Numbered from the stretch's first letter, positions 1 through 8,875 are shown. The stretch: 64,000 bases of DNA from Corynebacterium minutissimum (GCF_000805675.1 NZ_JSEF01000008.1:1-64000); one strand, 5' to 3'. Made by a program: numbers and translations. Notes: generated from the letters alone by a model not told the origin.

Positions 1-85
1 ATCTTGCGGTGCCTAATCCACTCCGGACAACTACAGGACAAAATCAACGCACTCTAAAACCGGAAGGGCCGGTAAAAGGTTAATA

Positions 86-133
86 CGCCGAACGACGGCC
101 CAGAACATGTCTGCTCGGAGCCGCCGTTCGGCG
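86..133 (-). terminator. Hairpin terminator of the M23 peptidase gene
   Basis: A 14-base arm at 86-99 (CGCCGAACGACGGC) pairs with 120-133 with one mismatch across a 20-base loop. It lies just beyond the stop of the minus-strand peptidase gene, and on that strand it is followed by a T-rich run (revcomp of about 70-85). Positions 1-85 show no gene that I can support. Confidence 0.6.
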
Positions 134-163
134 TAAAGGAAGGTCTATGAAGCGATCAAAGAT

Positions 164-937
164 TTAGGAGATGTTGACGCCGCGCTCTGCGAGCCACGGG
201 ATGGGGTCTACAGCGCCTTCGCCGGTGGGGTGAATTTCGAAGTGGAGGTGGGAGCCGGTGGAGAATCCCAGGGAACCCATGCCAGCAATCTTCTGGCCGG
301 CGTGGACGCGCTCGCCCACAGCAACGTCGAGGGTCTGCATGTGGCCGTAGACGCTCATGGAGCCATCATCGTGCTTGATGCGAATCCACTGGCCAAAGCC
401 GGAGGCCGGGCCGGAGTCGATAACGGTGCCGTCCATGACGGACAGGATGGGGGTGCCTACAGAGTTGGCGATGTCGATGCCAGAGTGGAAAGAACCCCAG
501 CGCGAGCCGAAGCCGGAGGTGAAGACACCTTCTGTCGGGCGGGCAACGGACGGGGCACGGTTCGCTTCATCGGCGGCAGCGCGGGCATCAGCGGCCTGGA
601 TGGCCTTATCGAGCTGCGCTGCCAGATCGGAAACCGGCTTGGACTCAGCAATTGCGAGAATCTGCGGGGCAGCATCCTGGATGGAAGCCTGTGCGTCCTT
701 CAACGGATCGGTATCTGCCTGCAAGGAGTAGTCGATGGCCTGAGTCTTGGTCTCCTCGGTTCTGGTCGACTGGATGGTGCCTGCGGCTGCACCACCTACG
801 CCAGCGGTGGATACGGCACCAGCGGCGACGGTAACGACTGCAATGCGTCCCTTCGCGGTCTGCGAGGTGGTGATCTTGCGGTGGCGACCTGCGCTCCGCT
901 GAGTCTTGCTTCGCATGAACTCTACTTCCGTCTTCAT
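164..937 (-). CDS. M23 family metallopeptidase (peptidoglycan endopeptidase)
   Basis: Predicted 257-aa exported cell-wall hydrolase that cleaves peptide cross-links of peptidoglycan. Residues about 30-55 are a hydrophobic, alanine/glycine-rich export segment behind a basic N-terminus. Residues 70-130 are an alanine-rich, probably helical linker. Residues 135-250 form the LytM/M23 domain. The zinc ligands are all visible: HSGID (H151, D155), YGHM (H199) and HLHFE (H230, H232), so the enzyme should be active. The position next to perM-purN-purH matches the M23 gene Rv0950c of M. tuberculosis. Upstream are three 11-bp-spaced direct repeats that look like an MtrA site, so control by the MtrAB system is likely (inference). 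The start codon has only a weak ribosome-binding site. Confidence 0.9.
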   Translation of the reverse strand: MKTEVEFMRSKTQRSAGRHRKITTSQTAKGRIAVVTVAAGAVSTAGVGGAAAGTIQSTRTEETKTQAIDYSLQADTDPLKDAQASIQDAAPQILAIAESKPVSDLAAQLDKAIQAADARAAADEANRAPSVARPTEGVFTSGFGSRWGSFHSGIDIANSVGTPILSVMDGTVIDSGPASGFGQWIRIKHDDGSMSVYGHMQTLDVAVGERVHAGQKIAGMGSLGFSTGSHLHFEIHPTGEGAVDPIPWLAERGVNIS

Positions 938-980
938 TCACTATCGTCCGTCCGGCTCAAACGTTACGTTCTCTGCCGGT

Positions 981-1010
981 TGGTTACCCGATTGTGACCT
1001 TCCTGTTACC
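981..1010 (-). promoter_or_regulatory. Three 11-bp-spaced direct repeats, candidate MtrA operator
   Basis: On the minus strand the units read GGTAACAG, GGTCACAA and GGTAACCA, each separated by exactly 3 bp. An 8-bp direct repeat with a 3-bp spacer is the architecture described for C. glutamicum MtrA. The array ends 44 bp before the start codon. A possible -10 (TATTGT on the minus strand, about 1022-1027) lies upstream of it, so bound protein would sit on or just behind the transcription start, which suggests repression. Confidence 0.55.
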
Positions 1011-1108
1011 AACGGAATGTAACAATAGCGTCTCAGGAAAGTTAGAGCAAGCCGGTTTGCGGTTTTTCTTGTTTATGTGCCGTAAATCCTAATAGTAGTG
1101 GTACTGGA

Positions 1109-1114
1109 TATAAT
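1109..1114 (+). promoter_or_regulatory. Candidate -10 box of the perM-purN-purH operon
   Basis: TATAAT sits in the context TGGATATAATCTG. A start of transcription near 1121 would give a leader of about 185 nt to perM. No convincing -35 hexamer is seen, which is common for corynebacterial promoters. Confidence 0.4.
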
Positions 1115-1285
1115 CTGTGTGAAGACTGTGGCGACCAAGCGGGGGTAGTGCAAGCGATTTTGCGTTTATCTTAGAGTTTAAATCTTAAGGCTAAAAATTT
1201 GCAGTCGCTGCTGGGGCTTTTTGTCCTACTTTTTCACCTACCAGCTGCTGCCAAGTAACCATTTGGCCCTAGCCTCGCCGCGCCA

Positions 1286-1298
1286 CCCCCGGCGGGGG
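1286..1298 (+). promoter_or_regulatory. GC hairpin overlapping the perM ribosome-binding site
   Basis: CCCCC (1286-1290) can pair with GGGGG (1294-1298). The right arm runs straight into the purine-rich GGGAGGGGAG before the GTG at 1307. The pairing would hide the Shine-Dalgarno sequence. The three-base loop is tight, so this is suggestive only. Confidence 0.3.
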
Positions 1299-1306
1299 AG
1301 GGGAGC

Positions 1307-2959
1307 GTGGCAAAGTGGACGCCAATGAATAAGAACACGAGTCCCCAGTCACGGTCGGCCACGCGGCCGCGTACCCAGATGCGCGGACATGGCCAGGATA
1401 GTGAGCGAACCGAGCGCCCCACTCGCAGCGATCGCCGCGCGCCGGCGCAACGGATTAAGGGCGCAGAGTCCGCTAAGGCGAAAGCTCGCCGCGCCCAGGG
1501 GCCCACCACGATGCGGGAGCGTATCCGCCGCATGCTCATGGTGGTTGCCGTTCCCAATCTGGTGGTCGTGCTGGGCATCATCGTCGTGGTCATTGCCGCA
1601 CTGTTGCTCACGAGCTCGCCCTCGGCGTGGTTTAACACCATCGTTGCGGAAGCCTGGATGGTTTTTAACCTCGCGCCCATTCGGGCGGGGGGAATTGACC
1701 TCGGTTTCTTGCCCGGGCTGCCCGCGGTGTTGCTGGCATGCCTGGTAGGCCGCCGTGTACGGGTAGCTATTAAAGACAAGGTCAGTATCAATGACCTCCT
1801 CGTGCTGACCGCCTGCGTCTTCGCGGTTCCTTTAGCGTTGACCTGCCTTGCGTGGCTGATGCTGTGGGATGCGGGCAAGGCCTACGACGTTTCCCCGCCG
1901 GCCCTCTACGTTGTGCTGCCCCGCATGCTGTTGCTCCATGTGGCTGCCCTCATTGGCGGTATGGGCACTCGCCTGTGGAAGGCTCTGGCCAAGCGCAGTG
2001 GGGTACCGCGCGTGCTTGTCGACGCCTCCCGGATCGGCCTCAGCTACCTCGGCTACCTCGCCATCGTGAGCTTGGTCCTCGTTCTCGTGTTATGGGCAGT
2101 GGGCTGGCAGCGCCAAGCAGAGATGCTGGCTGCCTATCCGGTCCTCGACGCGGTGGGTACGGCTGGACTGGTTTTGCTCAGCATTCTTTATCTACCCAAC
2201 GCCGTTATTGCTGCCGCTTCTGTGCTGAGCGGCTCTGAGCTACACGTTGGACCGGAGACGAGTATCAGCTTATTCAGCGCTCATATGGTGCCGCTGCCGC
2301 CTCTGCCACTTGCCGCCGCGGTACCGCCGAGTATTAGCTCCTGGGCTGTTGCTCTCTTTGTGCTTCCCGCGGTTGCTGCCGGCGTGGCCTTCGCACGGCG
2401 CCGAGTGATCGTGAATTTTCAGGTGGCGTTGGTCGCTGCCGTCGTTGCCGCTATCGCTGCTTTCGCCGCTATCTACGGCACCTCTGGTGCTCTCGGCATC
2501 TACGGCTATACCGGCCCTGAACTGTGGACGGCCGTGGGGCTTATTTCCTTGTGGTGCCTCGTCGTCGGTGCTGGCTTCGCTGCCGCGAATGCACTCATGT
2601 CCTGGCGTACTCACCGTAGTAGCGAGGACGACGCCGAGGTTGCCACCACGGAACCGTCCTCTGCGAAGGACACTGAGCATACTGAGCACACTGAGCACGC
2701 AGGGGATGTAGAGGACGCGAAGAACACAGAGCAAACAGAAGACACTCGCCCCGCGAATGCCGTGCCGGTCTCAGCGCTGCTCGGCATCAACTCCGAAAGC
2801 CTAGAGGACGCATCCGAGAGTTCGGAGGACTCAGACGTTATTGACGCCGAGGTGGTCGATGCGGAAGCCGTCGATAAGGACGACGGGGAGCCCGAGGGGG
2901 ACGTCGCCAAGCGCATGCCCGCAGACCCTGACCTTGATGAGGACCCCTCCCAGGGTTAA
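1307..2959 (+). CDS. perM: PerM-like cell division membrane protein (DUF6350)
   Basis: A 550-aa polytopic membrane protein. A basic 65-residue N-terminal tail precedes about nine to ten hydrophobic segments (residues about 75-435). The last 115 residues are an acidic, disordered cytoplasmic-type tail with degenerate Glu/Asp-His-Thr repeats (2640-2750) and many acidic residues. The location directly before purN-purH is that of PerM (Rv0955) in mycobacteria, a protein needed for stable cell division under stress; the role here is taken from that homology and synteny. The GTG start at 1307 follows a strong GGAGG-type site. An ATG at 1325 is an alternative. The gene is probably cotranscribed with purN, 42 bp downstream of its stop. 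Confidence 0.8.
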   Translation: MAKWTPMNKNTSPQSRSATRPRTQMRGHGQDSERTERPTRSDRRAPAQRIKGAESAKAKARRAQGPTTMRERIRRMLMVVAVPNLVVVLGIIVVVIAALLLTSSPSAWFNTIVAEAWMVFNLAPIRAGGIDLGFLPGLPAVLLACLVGRRVRVAIKDKVSINDLLVLTACVFAVPLALTCLAWLMLWDAGKAYDVSPPALYVVLPRMLLLHVAALIGGMGTRLWKALAKRSGVPRVLVDASRIGLSYLGYLAIVSLVLVLVLWAVGWQRQAEMLAAYPVLDAVGTAGLVLLSILYLPNAVIAAASVLSGSELHVGPETSISLFSAHMVPLPPLPLAAAVPPSISSWAVALFVLPAVAAGVAFARRRVIVNFQVALVAAVVAAIAAFAAIYGTSGALGIYGYTGPELWTAVGLISLWCLVVGAGFAAANALMSWRTHRSSEDDAEVATTEPSSAKDTEHTEHTEHAGDVEDAKNTEQTEDTRPANAVPVSALLGINSESLEDASESSEDSDVIDAEVVDAEAVDKDDGEPEGDVAKRMPADPDLDEDPSQG

Positions 2960-3001
2960 GCAATTGCTTGTTTGCTCCCCGCAGGCGCTAGGCTGGAGCG
3001 C

Positions 3002-3607
3002 GTGACTACACCGCATCAGCCCGCTGCTTCCGCCCGCCTCAAAGTCGTTGTTCTGGTCTCTGGAACCGGCTCTTTGCTGCAGGCCATCCTTGATGGTCAG
3101 GACGAGCACTTTGGCGTGGTGAAAGTTATCGCGGACGTGCCTTGTCAGGGCATCGAGCGCGCACAGGCAGCGGGAATCGCCACTGAAGTTGTGGAGATGG
3201 GTAAAGATCGCGCCGAATGGAATAGACGTCTGGTTGATGCAGTAGATGCTGCACAGCCAGACGTTGTTGTTTCTGCGGGCTTCATGAAAATCCTGGGTAA
3301 GGATTTTCTGGACCGCTTTGAAGGGCGCACCATCAATACTCACCCGGCGCTCCTGCCCGCTTTCAAAGGAGCACATGGCGTGCGTGATGCGCTGGCCTAC
3401 GGTGCCAAGGTCACAGGCTCGACCGTCCACTTTGTTGATGCTGGCGTCGATACGGGCGCCATCATCGCCCAAGAACCCGTGCGCGTGCTGCCAGAAGATA
3501 ACGAGGCCAGCCTGCACGAGCGCATCAAAGTGGTCGAGCGAGAACTCATTGTCACTGTCCTGCGTGCCATCCGCGTGCAGGACGCAGCACTGACTATTGA
3601 GCTTTAA
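3002..3607 (+). CDS. purN: Phosphoribosylglycinamide formyltransferase PurN
   Basis: A 201-aa enzyme of purine synthesis that transfers the formyl group of 10-formyl-THF to GAR. The N-terminal VSGTGSLLQAIL loop binds the phosphate of GAR. The catalytic NTHPALLPAF segment (Asn and His) and the DAGVDTGAII segment (Asp) are all present. Length is normal for the family. The reading frame is open from 2972, but the GTG at 3002 gives the usual PurN length and N-terminus. It stands between perM and purH and is 43 bp from purH, so all three are likely one transcript. Confidence 0.95.
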   Translation: MTTPHQPAASARLKVVVLVSGTGSLLQAILDGQDEHFGVVKVIADVPCQGIERAQAAGIATEVVEMGKDRAEWNRRLVDAVDAAQPDVVVSAGFMKILGKDFLDRFEGRTINTHPALLPAFKGAHGVRDALAYGAKVTGSTVHFVDAGVDTGAIIAQEPVRVLPEDNEASLHERIKVVERELIVTVLRAIRVQDAALTIEL

Positions 3608-3650
3608 TTATCGCTGCAACAAACGCAAGGAAGGCTAAAGTCCACACACC

Positions 3651-5183
3651 ATGAGCGAGGATCGTAAGAACATTAAACGCGCACTCATTAGCGTCTACGA
3701 CAAGACCGGTTTGGAGGACCTAGCCCAGGCCCTCGACAAGGCCGGCGTGGAGATTGTTTCCACCGGTTCTACCGCGAAGAAGATCGCGGATCTGGGCATC
3801 GAGGTTACCCCGGTTGAAAAGCTCACCGGTTTCCCCGAGTGTCTGGAGGGCCGCGTGAAGACCCTGCACCCGCGCGTGCATGCCGGCATCCTGGCGGATA
3901 CCCGCAAGGAAGACCACCTCAACCAGCTCTCCGAGCTCGAGGTTCAGCCTTTCCAGCTGGTCGTGGTGAATTTGTACCCCTTCCGTGAAACTGTGGCTTC
4001 CGGCGCTGACTTCGATGGCTGTGTGGAGCAGATCGATATCGGCGGCCCGTCCATGGTGCGCGCAGCCGCAAAGAACCACCCGTCTGTTGCTGTAGTTGTG
4101 GACCCGGCTCGCTACGGCGATGTAGCTAACGCTGTGGCCAATGGCGGCTTCACCTTGGAAGAGCGCCGTGGCCTTGCCCGCGATGCCTTCCTGCACACCG
4201 CCGATTACGACGCTGCTGTGTCCGCCTGGTTTGTGGACCAACTCAGCGACGGTGACACGACCACCCCGCTGCGCTACGGCGAGAACTCCCACCAAAAGGC
4301 CACCGTGACCCGCATTGGCACCACCGGTCTGGCCAACGCGAAGCAGTTCAACGGCAAGGAGATGAGCTACAACAACTACCAGGACGCCGACGCCGCCTGG
4401 CGTGCCGCCTGGGACCACGAGCGCCCCTGCGTGGCCATTATTAAGCACGCCAATCCGTGCGGCATCGCGGTGTCTGAGGAGTCGATTGCTGCTGCTCACC
4501 GCGCGGCCCATGCCTGCGACCCGATGTCCGCCTTTGGCGGCGTTATCGCAGTCAACCGCGAGGTCACCGTGGAGATGGCCGAGCAGGTCAAAGACATTTT
4601 CACCGAGGTCATCGTGGCGCCGTCCTATGAAGAAGGCGCTATCGAGGTTCTCAAGGCTAAGAAGAACCTGCGCGTGCTGCAGGCAGAGCACGAAGCACCG
4701 GAGGAGGAAGTTAAATTCATCTCCGGCGGCGTGCTCACCCAGGAACCGGATACCTACCAGGCCGAGGGCGATAACCCGGCCAACTGGACCTTGGCTGCTG
4801 GTGAGGCGCTCAACGAGTCCGACCTGGCACAGCTCGAGTTCGCTTGGCGCTCAGTTCGTGCGGTGAAGTCCAACGCCATCCTTCTGGCTAAGGACAATGC
4901 CACCGTGGGTGTGGGCATGGGCCAAGTCAACCGCGTGGACTCTGCCAAGCTGGCAGTCGAGCGCGCCAACACGCTGGCCGATGGCGCCAACCGCACCGAA
5001 GGTTCCTTCGCTGCCTCCGATGCCTTCTTCCCGTTTGCCGATGGCCTGGAGGTGCTTCTCGACGCCGGCGTGAAGGCCGTTGTTCAGCCGGGTGGTTCCA
5101 TCCGCGACGAAGAGGTCATTGAGGCCGCTCAGAAGGCTGGCGTGACCATGTACTTCACCGGTACCCGCCACTTCTTCCACTAG
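3651..5183 (+). CDS. purH: Bifunctional AICAR formyltransferase/IMP cyclohydrolase PurH
   Basis: A 510-aa enzyme that performs the last two steps of IMP synthesis. The N-terminal MGS-like cyclohydrolase domain (about 1-190) has the STGSTAKK phosphate site. The C-terminal AICAR transformylase domain contains RYGENSHQ and KHANPCG, with the catalytic Lys/His pair. It ends in the typical GTRHFFH. It follows purN, the preceding formyl-THF-dependent step, and the length is standard. Confidence 0.97.
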   Translation: MSEDRKNIKRALISVYDKTGLEDLAQALDKAGVEIVSTGSTAKKIADLGIEVTPVEKLTGFPECLEGRVKTLHPRVHAGILADTRKEDHLNQLSELEVQPFQLVVVNLYPFRETVASGADFDGCVEQIDIGGPSMVRAAAKNHPSVAVVVDPARYGDVANAVANGGFTLEERRGLARDAFLHTADYDAAVSAWFVDQLSDGDTTTPLRYGENSHQKATVTRIGTTGLANAKQFNGKEMSYNNYQDADAAWRAAWDHERPCVAIIKHANPCGIAVSEESIAAAHRAAHACDPMSAFGGVIAVNREVTVEMAEQVKDIFTEVIVAPSYEEGAIEVLKAKKNLRVLQAEHEAPEEEVKFISGGVLTQEPDTYQAEGDNPANWTLAAGEALNESDLAQLEFAWRSVRAVKSNAILLAKDNATVGVGMGQVNRVDSAKLAVERANTLADGANRTEGSFAASDAFFPFADGLEVLLDAGVKAVVQPGGSIRDEEVIEAAQKAGVTMYFTGTRHFFH

Positions 5184-5192
5184 AGTGTTGAC

Positions 5193-5224
5193 GGTGGCGT
5201 CACTGCGCGTTTAGTGAGGCCACC
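5193..5224. terminator. Hairpin between convergent purH and membrane protein gene
   Basis: The 12-base arms at 5193-5204 (GGTGGCGTCACT) and 5213-5224 pair with one mismatch over an 8-base loop. The structure lies at the 3' ends of both convergent genes, reaching into the last codons of the minus-strand gene. Neither side has a clear U-run, so intrinsic termination is only a possibility. Confidence 0.4.
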
Positions 5225-6120
5225 GCAAAGCCAGTATTTTCGGCGGGGTTTCCGTCTTTATCCTTGTAGGTAAAAGTAAACCGCAACTCCTGATGCTCGC
5301 CGACGTGGATGGGCATTTCCAAGGCCTCATCCGCGGGGACATCGAAGGTTGCGAGTTCAGTGCCGTCGCTCCCGGTGACGGTAACACTGGCGGTGGCGAC
5401 GTCCGTGTTGTCGCGGTCATCGATAAAACCAAAGACCGCATTGAGCTGGCTTTGGCCTTGAGCCAGATGGATATCGGCGATATTGGTGCTGCCCCCGCGG
5501 GAGACATAGGAATCCGGGAACAGCGTACGAGCAATGACTGCGTCCTCCTCAGTGAGGTCGGTTGAGATGCCGTCGTGCGCGCCAATCGGGTTTCCCGCTA
5601 GCACGGCGGTTGTTGTCGGATCTGCAGATGCACCTGCTTGCTCGCTTCCTGAGGAGTCACGTCCCCAGATAAACCAGGCGCCTACTCCCAATGCAATGGC
5701 GAGGACCACCAGAATCGCGATGAGCGCTGCTATCGCGCCACTAAACTTTCCTTTGCCCTTCGGGGAAGGCGGGGCAGAGTACTGCGGTGCTTGTGGGGGC
5801 TGCGGCTGCTGTGAGAGTTGTGGCTGCTGTGCTTGGCCCGGGTAGTGGGATTGCCCTGGCGGTGGAGTAGGCGCGCCACCAAAGACCGGCTGGGCGTTCG
5901 CACCACCTCCACCTGCAGGGGAGCCTGGATGAGAGCCCTGATACGCCCCCGGTGTGTGCGGGCGGCTGCCGAACGGCGGCGGAGCACCAAAGCCTCCGGG
6001 CGTGCCGGGGTTACTGGTGCCACCACCTGGCTGACCAAAGCCGGGGCGGGGAGTACCAAATCCGGAGTTAGACCCGGAGCGTCCTGGTGGCGTGCTTGAA
6101 GGTCCAGGAGAAAAAGTCAT
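5200..6120 (-). CDS. Proline/glycine-rich single-span membrane protein, possible NPCBM-like ectodomain
   Basis: A 306-aa protein of unknown function. Residues 1-125 are disordered and very rich in Pro, Gly and Gln, and should be cytoplasmic. One membrane helix follows (about 128-152), ending at WFIWGRD. The exported part is an Ala/Thr linker and a C-terminal beta-rich domain of about 95 residues containing AVFGFIDDRDNTD and two-strand patterns. That domain is reminiscent of NPCBM/NEW2 carbohydrate-binding modules (inference, not proven). The ATG at 6120 has a GGAAAGG ribosome-binding site, and the frame extends 8 codons upstream. It is the first gene of the block that ends with the kinase and FHA genes and shares its architecture with the 6348 and 8213 products. 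Confidence 0.7.
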   Translation of the reverse strand: MTFSPGPSSTPPGRSGSNSGFGTPRPGFGQPGGGTSNPGTPGGFGAPPPFGSRPHTPGAYQGSHPGSPAGGGGANAQPVFGGAPTPPPGQSHYPGQAQQPQLSQQPQPPQAPQYSAPPSPKGKGKFSGAIAALIAILVVLAIALGVGAWFIWGRDSSGSEQAGASADPTTTAVLAGNPIGAHDGISTDLTEEDAVIARTLFPDSYVSRGGSTNIADIHLAQGQSQLNAVFGFIDDRDNTDVATASVTVTGSDGTELATFDVPADEALEMPIHVGEHQELRFTFTYKDKDGNPAENTGFAVASLNAQ

Positions 6121-6347
6121 GGGTTCGTGAAAGCCTTTCCGCAAGCGAGGGAAGTGTCTTTAAACAACTTAAACCGTATCGCGCACGATGCGCGGGAGTC
6201 TCGGCAGATTCGAGGGATACTCCCCGTGGGGTTGGGGCTGGGCTAGAAGATAAATCACTATAGTCAGGGCAACACTGTGCAAAGATGGAAGACACCGTAT
6301 ATGCGGTAGCGATAGGCGCTACAGACACTGTAGAAACGGAGGCTCCG

Positions 6348-7259
6348 GTGACTGACTCAGAACACAACCACGGCTTCGGTGCGCCCCGGCCGCAGGGACA
6401 CGGCGGTCAACTGAACCAGAACCGCAAGGACACGCACCCAGAAACCGTGGACTTTGAATCCCCGCTGTCACAAGAGCGCCAATACTCCAATCCCTTCGCC
6501 GCGCCAGCTGATCAACAGCCCACCCAACACTTTTCTGCCCCGCAGGTACAGCCAGGACAGCCGAGCCAGCAGGGTCAGCAAGGCCACCAGGGGCAGCCGA
6601 GCCAGCAGAACCAGCAGGGCTGGGCAGGGCACCAAAGTCAGCAGGATCAGTGGGGCAACCAACAGCAACCGGCTGGCGGTTACAACGCCGCGTACCCGCA
6701 GCAGGCCGCGGCCCACTCCGGCTCCTCTAACGGCGGAAAAATCATTCTCATCGTCGTCCTTATCCTGGCCGTGTTGCTCGTCATTGCTGCGCTGGCCTAC
6801 CTCTTCTTCTTTAAAAACTCCGCGACCGGCAATCAGGCCCAACCGCCGCTGACCACCGAGGCACAAGTCTCTGAGGAGACCGCTGGCGGCGAAGAAGAGG
6901 CAACCTCTGCCGCAGAGACAACGACCTCCGAGGAAGAGACCACCAGCGCGGAACCGGAAAAGCGCCCTGAACACCCAGCGCTTCCCGACGGCGCACAGCC
7001 GGTCAACGATGCTGCACGTAATAACGAACCCGGCGGCGATTTCAATAATGTCTACCGCGGCTCCACGGTGACGACCGAACCGTTCGCCAACATCGTGCGC
7101 GATGAGTACGTCAAGCACTACGTGGATACAAAGGAGCTTAACGCGACTATCGACGCCTACAGTCCCATCACCAAGCAGACCTACAGGATGGACTGCTCCG
7201 ACAACGGTAAGTTCGTCACCTGCAAGGGTGGCAATAACGCGATTGTGTACATCGTCTAA
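6348..7259 (+). CDS. Glutamine-rich single-span membrane protein
   Basis: A 303-aa protein of unknown function with the same plan as its neighbours. The N-terminal 125 residues are rich in Gln/Gly/Ser with short QGQ and SQQ repeats. One strongly hydrophobic helix (about 133-156) follows. Then comes a Glu/Thr-rich spacer and a C-terminal exported domain of about 95 residues with two cysteines (MDCSDNGKFVTCKGG, likely a disulfide) ending in NAIVYIV. GTG at 6348 is preferred because GGAGG stands 5 bp before it; the frame is open from 6285. The stop overlaps the start of the next gene (TAATG), so the two are translationally coupled. Confidence 0.65.
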   Translation: MTDSEHNHGFGAPRPQGHGGQLNQNRKDTHPETVDFESPLSQERQYSNPFAAPADQQPTQHFSAPQVQPGQPSQQGQQGHQGQPSQQNQQGWAGHQSQQDQWGNQQQPAGGYNAAYPQQAAAHSGSSNGGKIILIVVLILAVLLVIAALAYLFFFKNSATGNQAQPPLTTEAQVSEETAGGEEEATSAAETTTSEEETTSAEPEKRPEHPALPDGAQPVNDAARNNEPGGDFNNVYRGSTVTTEPFANIVRDEYVKHYVDTKELNATIDAYSPITKQTYRMDCSDNGKFVTCKGGNNAIVYIV

Positions 7260-8176
7260 TGCGCCGCATCCACAACCTCCACACCGCCGCGCTCGCCACA
7301 GCGACCGCCCTGTCGGTCGCGCTGCTGAGCGCCTGCACTATTGGTGATGTCTCCGGAATCGACGAGGCCGAAACTGCTCCCCAGGGCGCTGAAGAGGAAT
7401 CAGCGCCTCAGCCCACGCTACCTGAATCCACCCCCGTACCCGCACCCGTCACCACGGAGGACCTGCCCGTGATTGAGGCCACCGACCCGCAAGAAGCCCT
7501 CGACGCTATCGCTGCGGACAATCCCGGAACAGGCATCGCCGTAGCGGGCGGCGGAACAATCTTCGCGGCTGGCATGACGGATCCCGTTGCCGCCTGGTCA
7601 ACCGCGAAGGTTCCCCTCGCCATCGCCGCTGAACGCGCCGGGGTGGCGGAAGACAGCACTGTTAGTCAGGCAGTTACGTACTCCGATAATGCCGCTGCTG
7701 ACTCGTTGTGGGAAGCCCTGGGCGGCGGACAGGAAGCAGCGCAGGCCACACAAGAGGTCATCGGTGCAACCTCAGTGCCAGCTACCCCGCCGCGCCCAGG
7801 GTTTAGCGCCTTTGGTCAAACGCAGTGGTCGGTAACGCAGCAAGCAGAGTTCGTGGCATCCCTTGGCTGCATGGACGGCGCAGAGCCAGTCCTCGCCGCA
7901 ATGGGCCAGCCCGATCCCGCCCAGAACTACGGTCTAGGCACCTTGGAGGGCGCGGTCAAGAAAGGCGGCTGGGGCCCTGCCGAAGATGGATCCTATGAAG
8001 CGCGTCAGATGGGCCTTGTGACCCTCGGCGGCCACACCGTTGCCGTGGCCATTTACGCCAGCGCAGACTCCGGGGACTACGGCGATGCCCAACTGATGCT
8101 CACGCGCCTCGCCGCCCAGCTTGAGTCGGCAGAGGTCGAGTGGCCGGCAGCTGGATGCCAGCAGGGAGCAGTGTAG
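7259..8176 (+). CDS. Class A beta-lactamase-like serine hydrolase lipoprotein
   Basis: A 305-aa predicted lipoprotein: signal peptide with lipobox ALLSAC (Cys26), then a 50-residue Pro/Glu-rich spacer. The rest resembles the DD-peptidase/class A beta-lactamase fold, with S-T-A-K (the SxxK nucleophile motif) in AAWSTAKVP, S-D-N in TYSDNAAAD and a KKGGWG segment where the KTG triad is expected. The SxxK and SDN motifs are intact; the third motif is modified. Substrate is unknown; peptidoglycan binding or hydrolysis, or penicillin sensing, are possibilities. It is coupled to the membrane protein before it and lies near the kinase. True beta-lactamase activity should not be assumed. Confidence 0.7.
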   Translation: MRRIHNLHTAALATATALSVALLSACTIGDVSGIDEAETAPQGAEEESAPQPTLPESTPVPAPVTTEDLPVIEATDPQEALDAIAADNPGTGIAVAGGGTIFAAGMTDPVAAWSTAKVPLAIAAERAGVAEDSTVSQAVTYSDNAAADSLWEALGGGQEAAQATQEVIGATSVPATPPRPGFSAFGQTQWSVTQQAEFVASLGCMDGAEPVLAAMGQPDPAQNYGLGTLEGAVKKGGWGPAEDGSYEARQMGLVTLGGHTVAVAIYASADSGDYGDAQLMLTRLAAQLESAEVEWPAAGCQQGAV

Positions 8177-8212
8177 CCACACCGCTGCTAGGCCCCTTGG
8201 CAACGGTTGGAT

Positions 8213-8875
8213 TTACTTTGGCCAGTAGACGTCGAAGTCACCGGCCTTGCCATCAATGTCGTAGTGCTCGCCACGGATGGTGAGCACCGAGCCGGTATCG
8301 GCACCACTCGTGGGATCGAGAATCGCCACGCTAAAGTCCGTACCTTCGCCCTTGGCTGGGCCAAAGGCAGCGCCGCTAGACCAGATGCCGCGGTAAAAAA
8401 GAGAATCCTTGCTTTCGCAGATAACAATATGCGAATCATCATCTGCGCTGGCAGCAGCAAAGACCATCTCTTCGCCTTGCTGGCAGCGTGCCTCGGGGAC
8501 ATCAGACCACCCAGCAGCAGTGAGTCCAGGCGGCACGTCGGCGGTATCAGCGGATTCCTGCGGCGCATCCTCGGAAGCGCTAGCTTTCCCACTTACATCA
8601 TCTTCCGAGGTATCGGCGTCGGACTCGGTTTCTGACTCCATCGTCATGGGAGCAGCGTCGGAGGATTGCCCATTCGTCGGCACTTCTTGGCTGGTGGAGC
8701 GCACGTCATTCCAAATGATCAAGCCAGAGATTGTCAGCGCGATGAGGATGGCGATGGCACAGATAATTGGCACGTTGTTGCGCTGCTCAGAGGGATCCGA
8801 AGCAGGGAGCGCAGAAGCCGGGCTGGGGCTAGGGCGCTCGGAAAAAGAGTTGTTGCCAAATCCTGGGGTGGTCAT
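8213..8875 (-). CDS. Single-span membrane protein of the kinase block
   Basis: A 220-aa protein of unknown function. A Ser/Pro-rich N-terminus of about 33 residues is followed by one membrane helix (about 35-55, INGL-type hydrophobic stretch), a Ser/Asp/Glu-rich spacer and a C-terminal domain of about 110 residues. That domain has two cysteines (ARCQQGEEM and IVICESK) and a run of predicted beta strands, ending FDVYWPK. The ATG at 8875 has an AAGGA ribosome-binding site; the longer frame to 8914 has none. The gene is divergent from the kinase and shares its promoter region. A possible -10 (TATGAT on the minus strand) is at 8910-8915. Confidence 0.65.
   Translation of the reverse strand: MTTPGFGNNSFSERPSPSPASALPASDPSEQRNNVPIICAIAILIALTISGLIIWNDVRSTSQEVPTNGQSSDAAPMTMESETESDADTSEDDVSGKASASEDAPQESADTADVPPGLTAAGWSDVPEARCQQGEEMVFAAASADDDSHIVICESKDSLFYRGIWSSGAAFGPAKGEGTDFSVAILDPTSGADTGSVLTIRGEHYDIDGKAGDFDVYWPK

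Larger units (their letters stand above)
938..1306. other. Divergent intergenic region between M23 peptidase and perM
   Basis: A 369-bp non-coding stretch. It holds the MtrA-like direct repeats (981-1010), a TATAAT-type -10 box facing perM (1109-1114) and a GC-rich hairpin over the perM ribosome-binding site (1286-1298). The segment 1060-1240 is notably A+T-rich compared with its surroundings. I see no small ORF with a credible start and no recognisable riboswitch. Confidence 0.6.

Noticed and set aside
230..997. Long plus-strand open frame opposite the M23 gene
   Set aside because: Its translation has no family features, while the minus strand encodes a complete M23 domain with all zinc ligands.
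3720..4691. 323-aa minus-strand open frame inside purH
   Set aside because: It is the antisense shadow of a full-length, well-conserved purH; GC-rich codon use keeps the opposite frame open.
7259..8176. Acquired beta-lactam resistance gene
   Set aside because: Only part of the active-site motifs is standard, the protein is a lipoprotein coupled to a neighbour, and there are no mobile elements around it.
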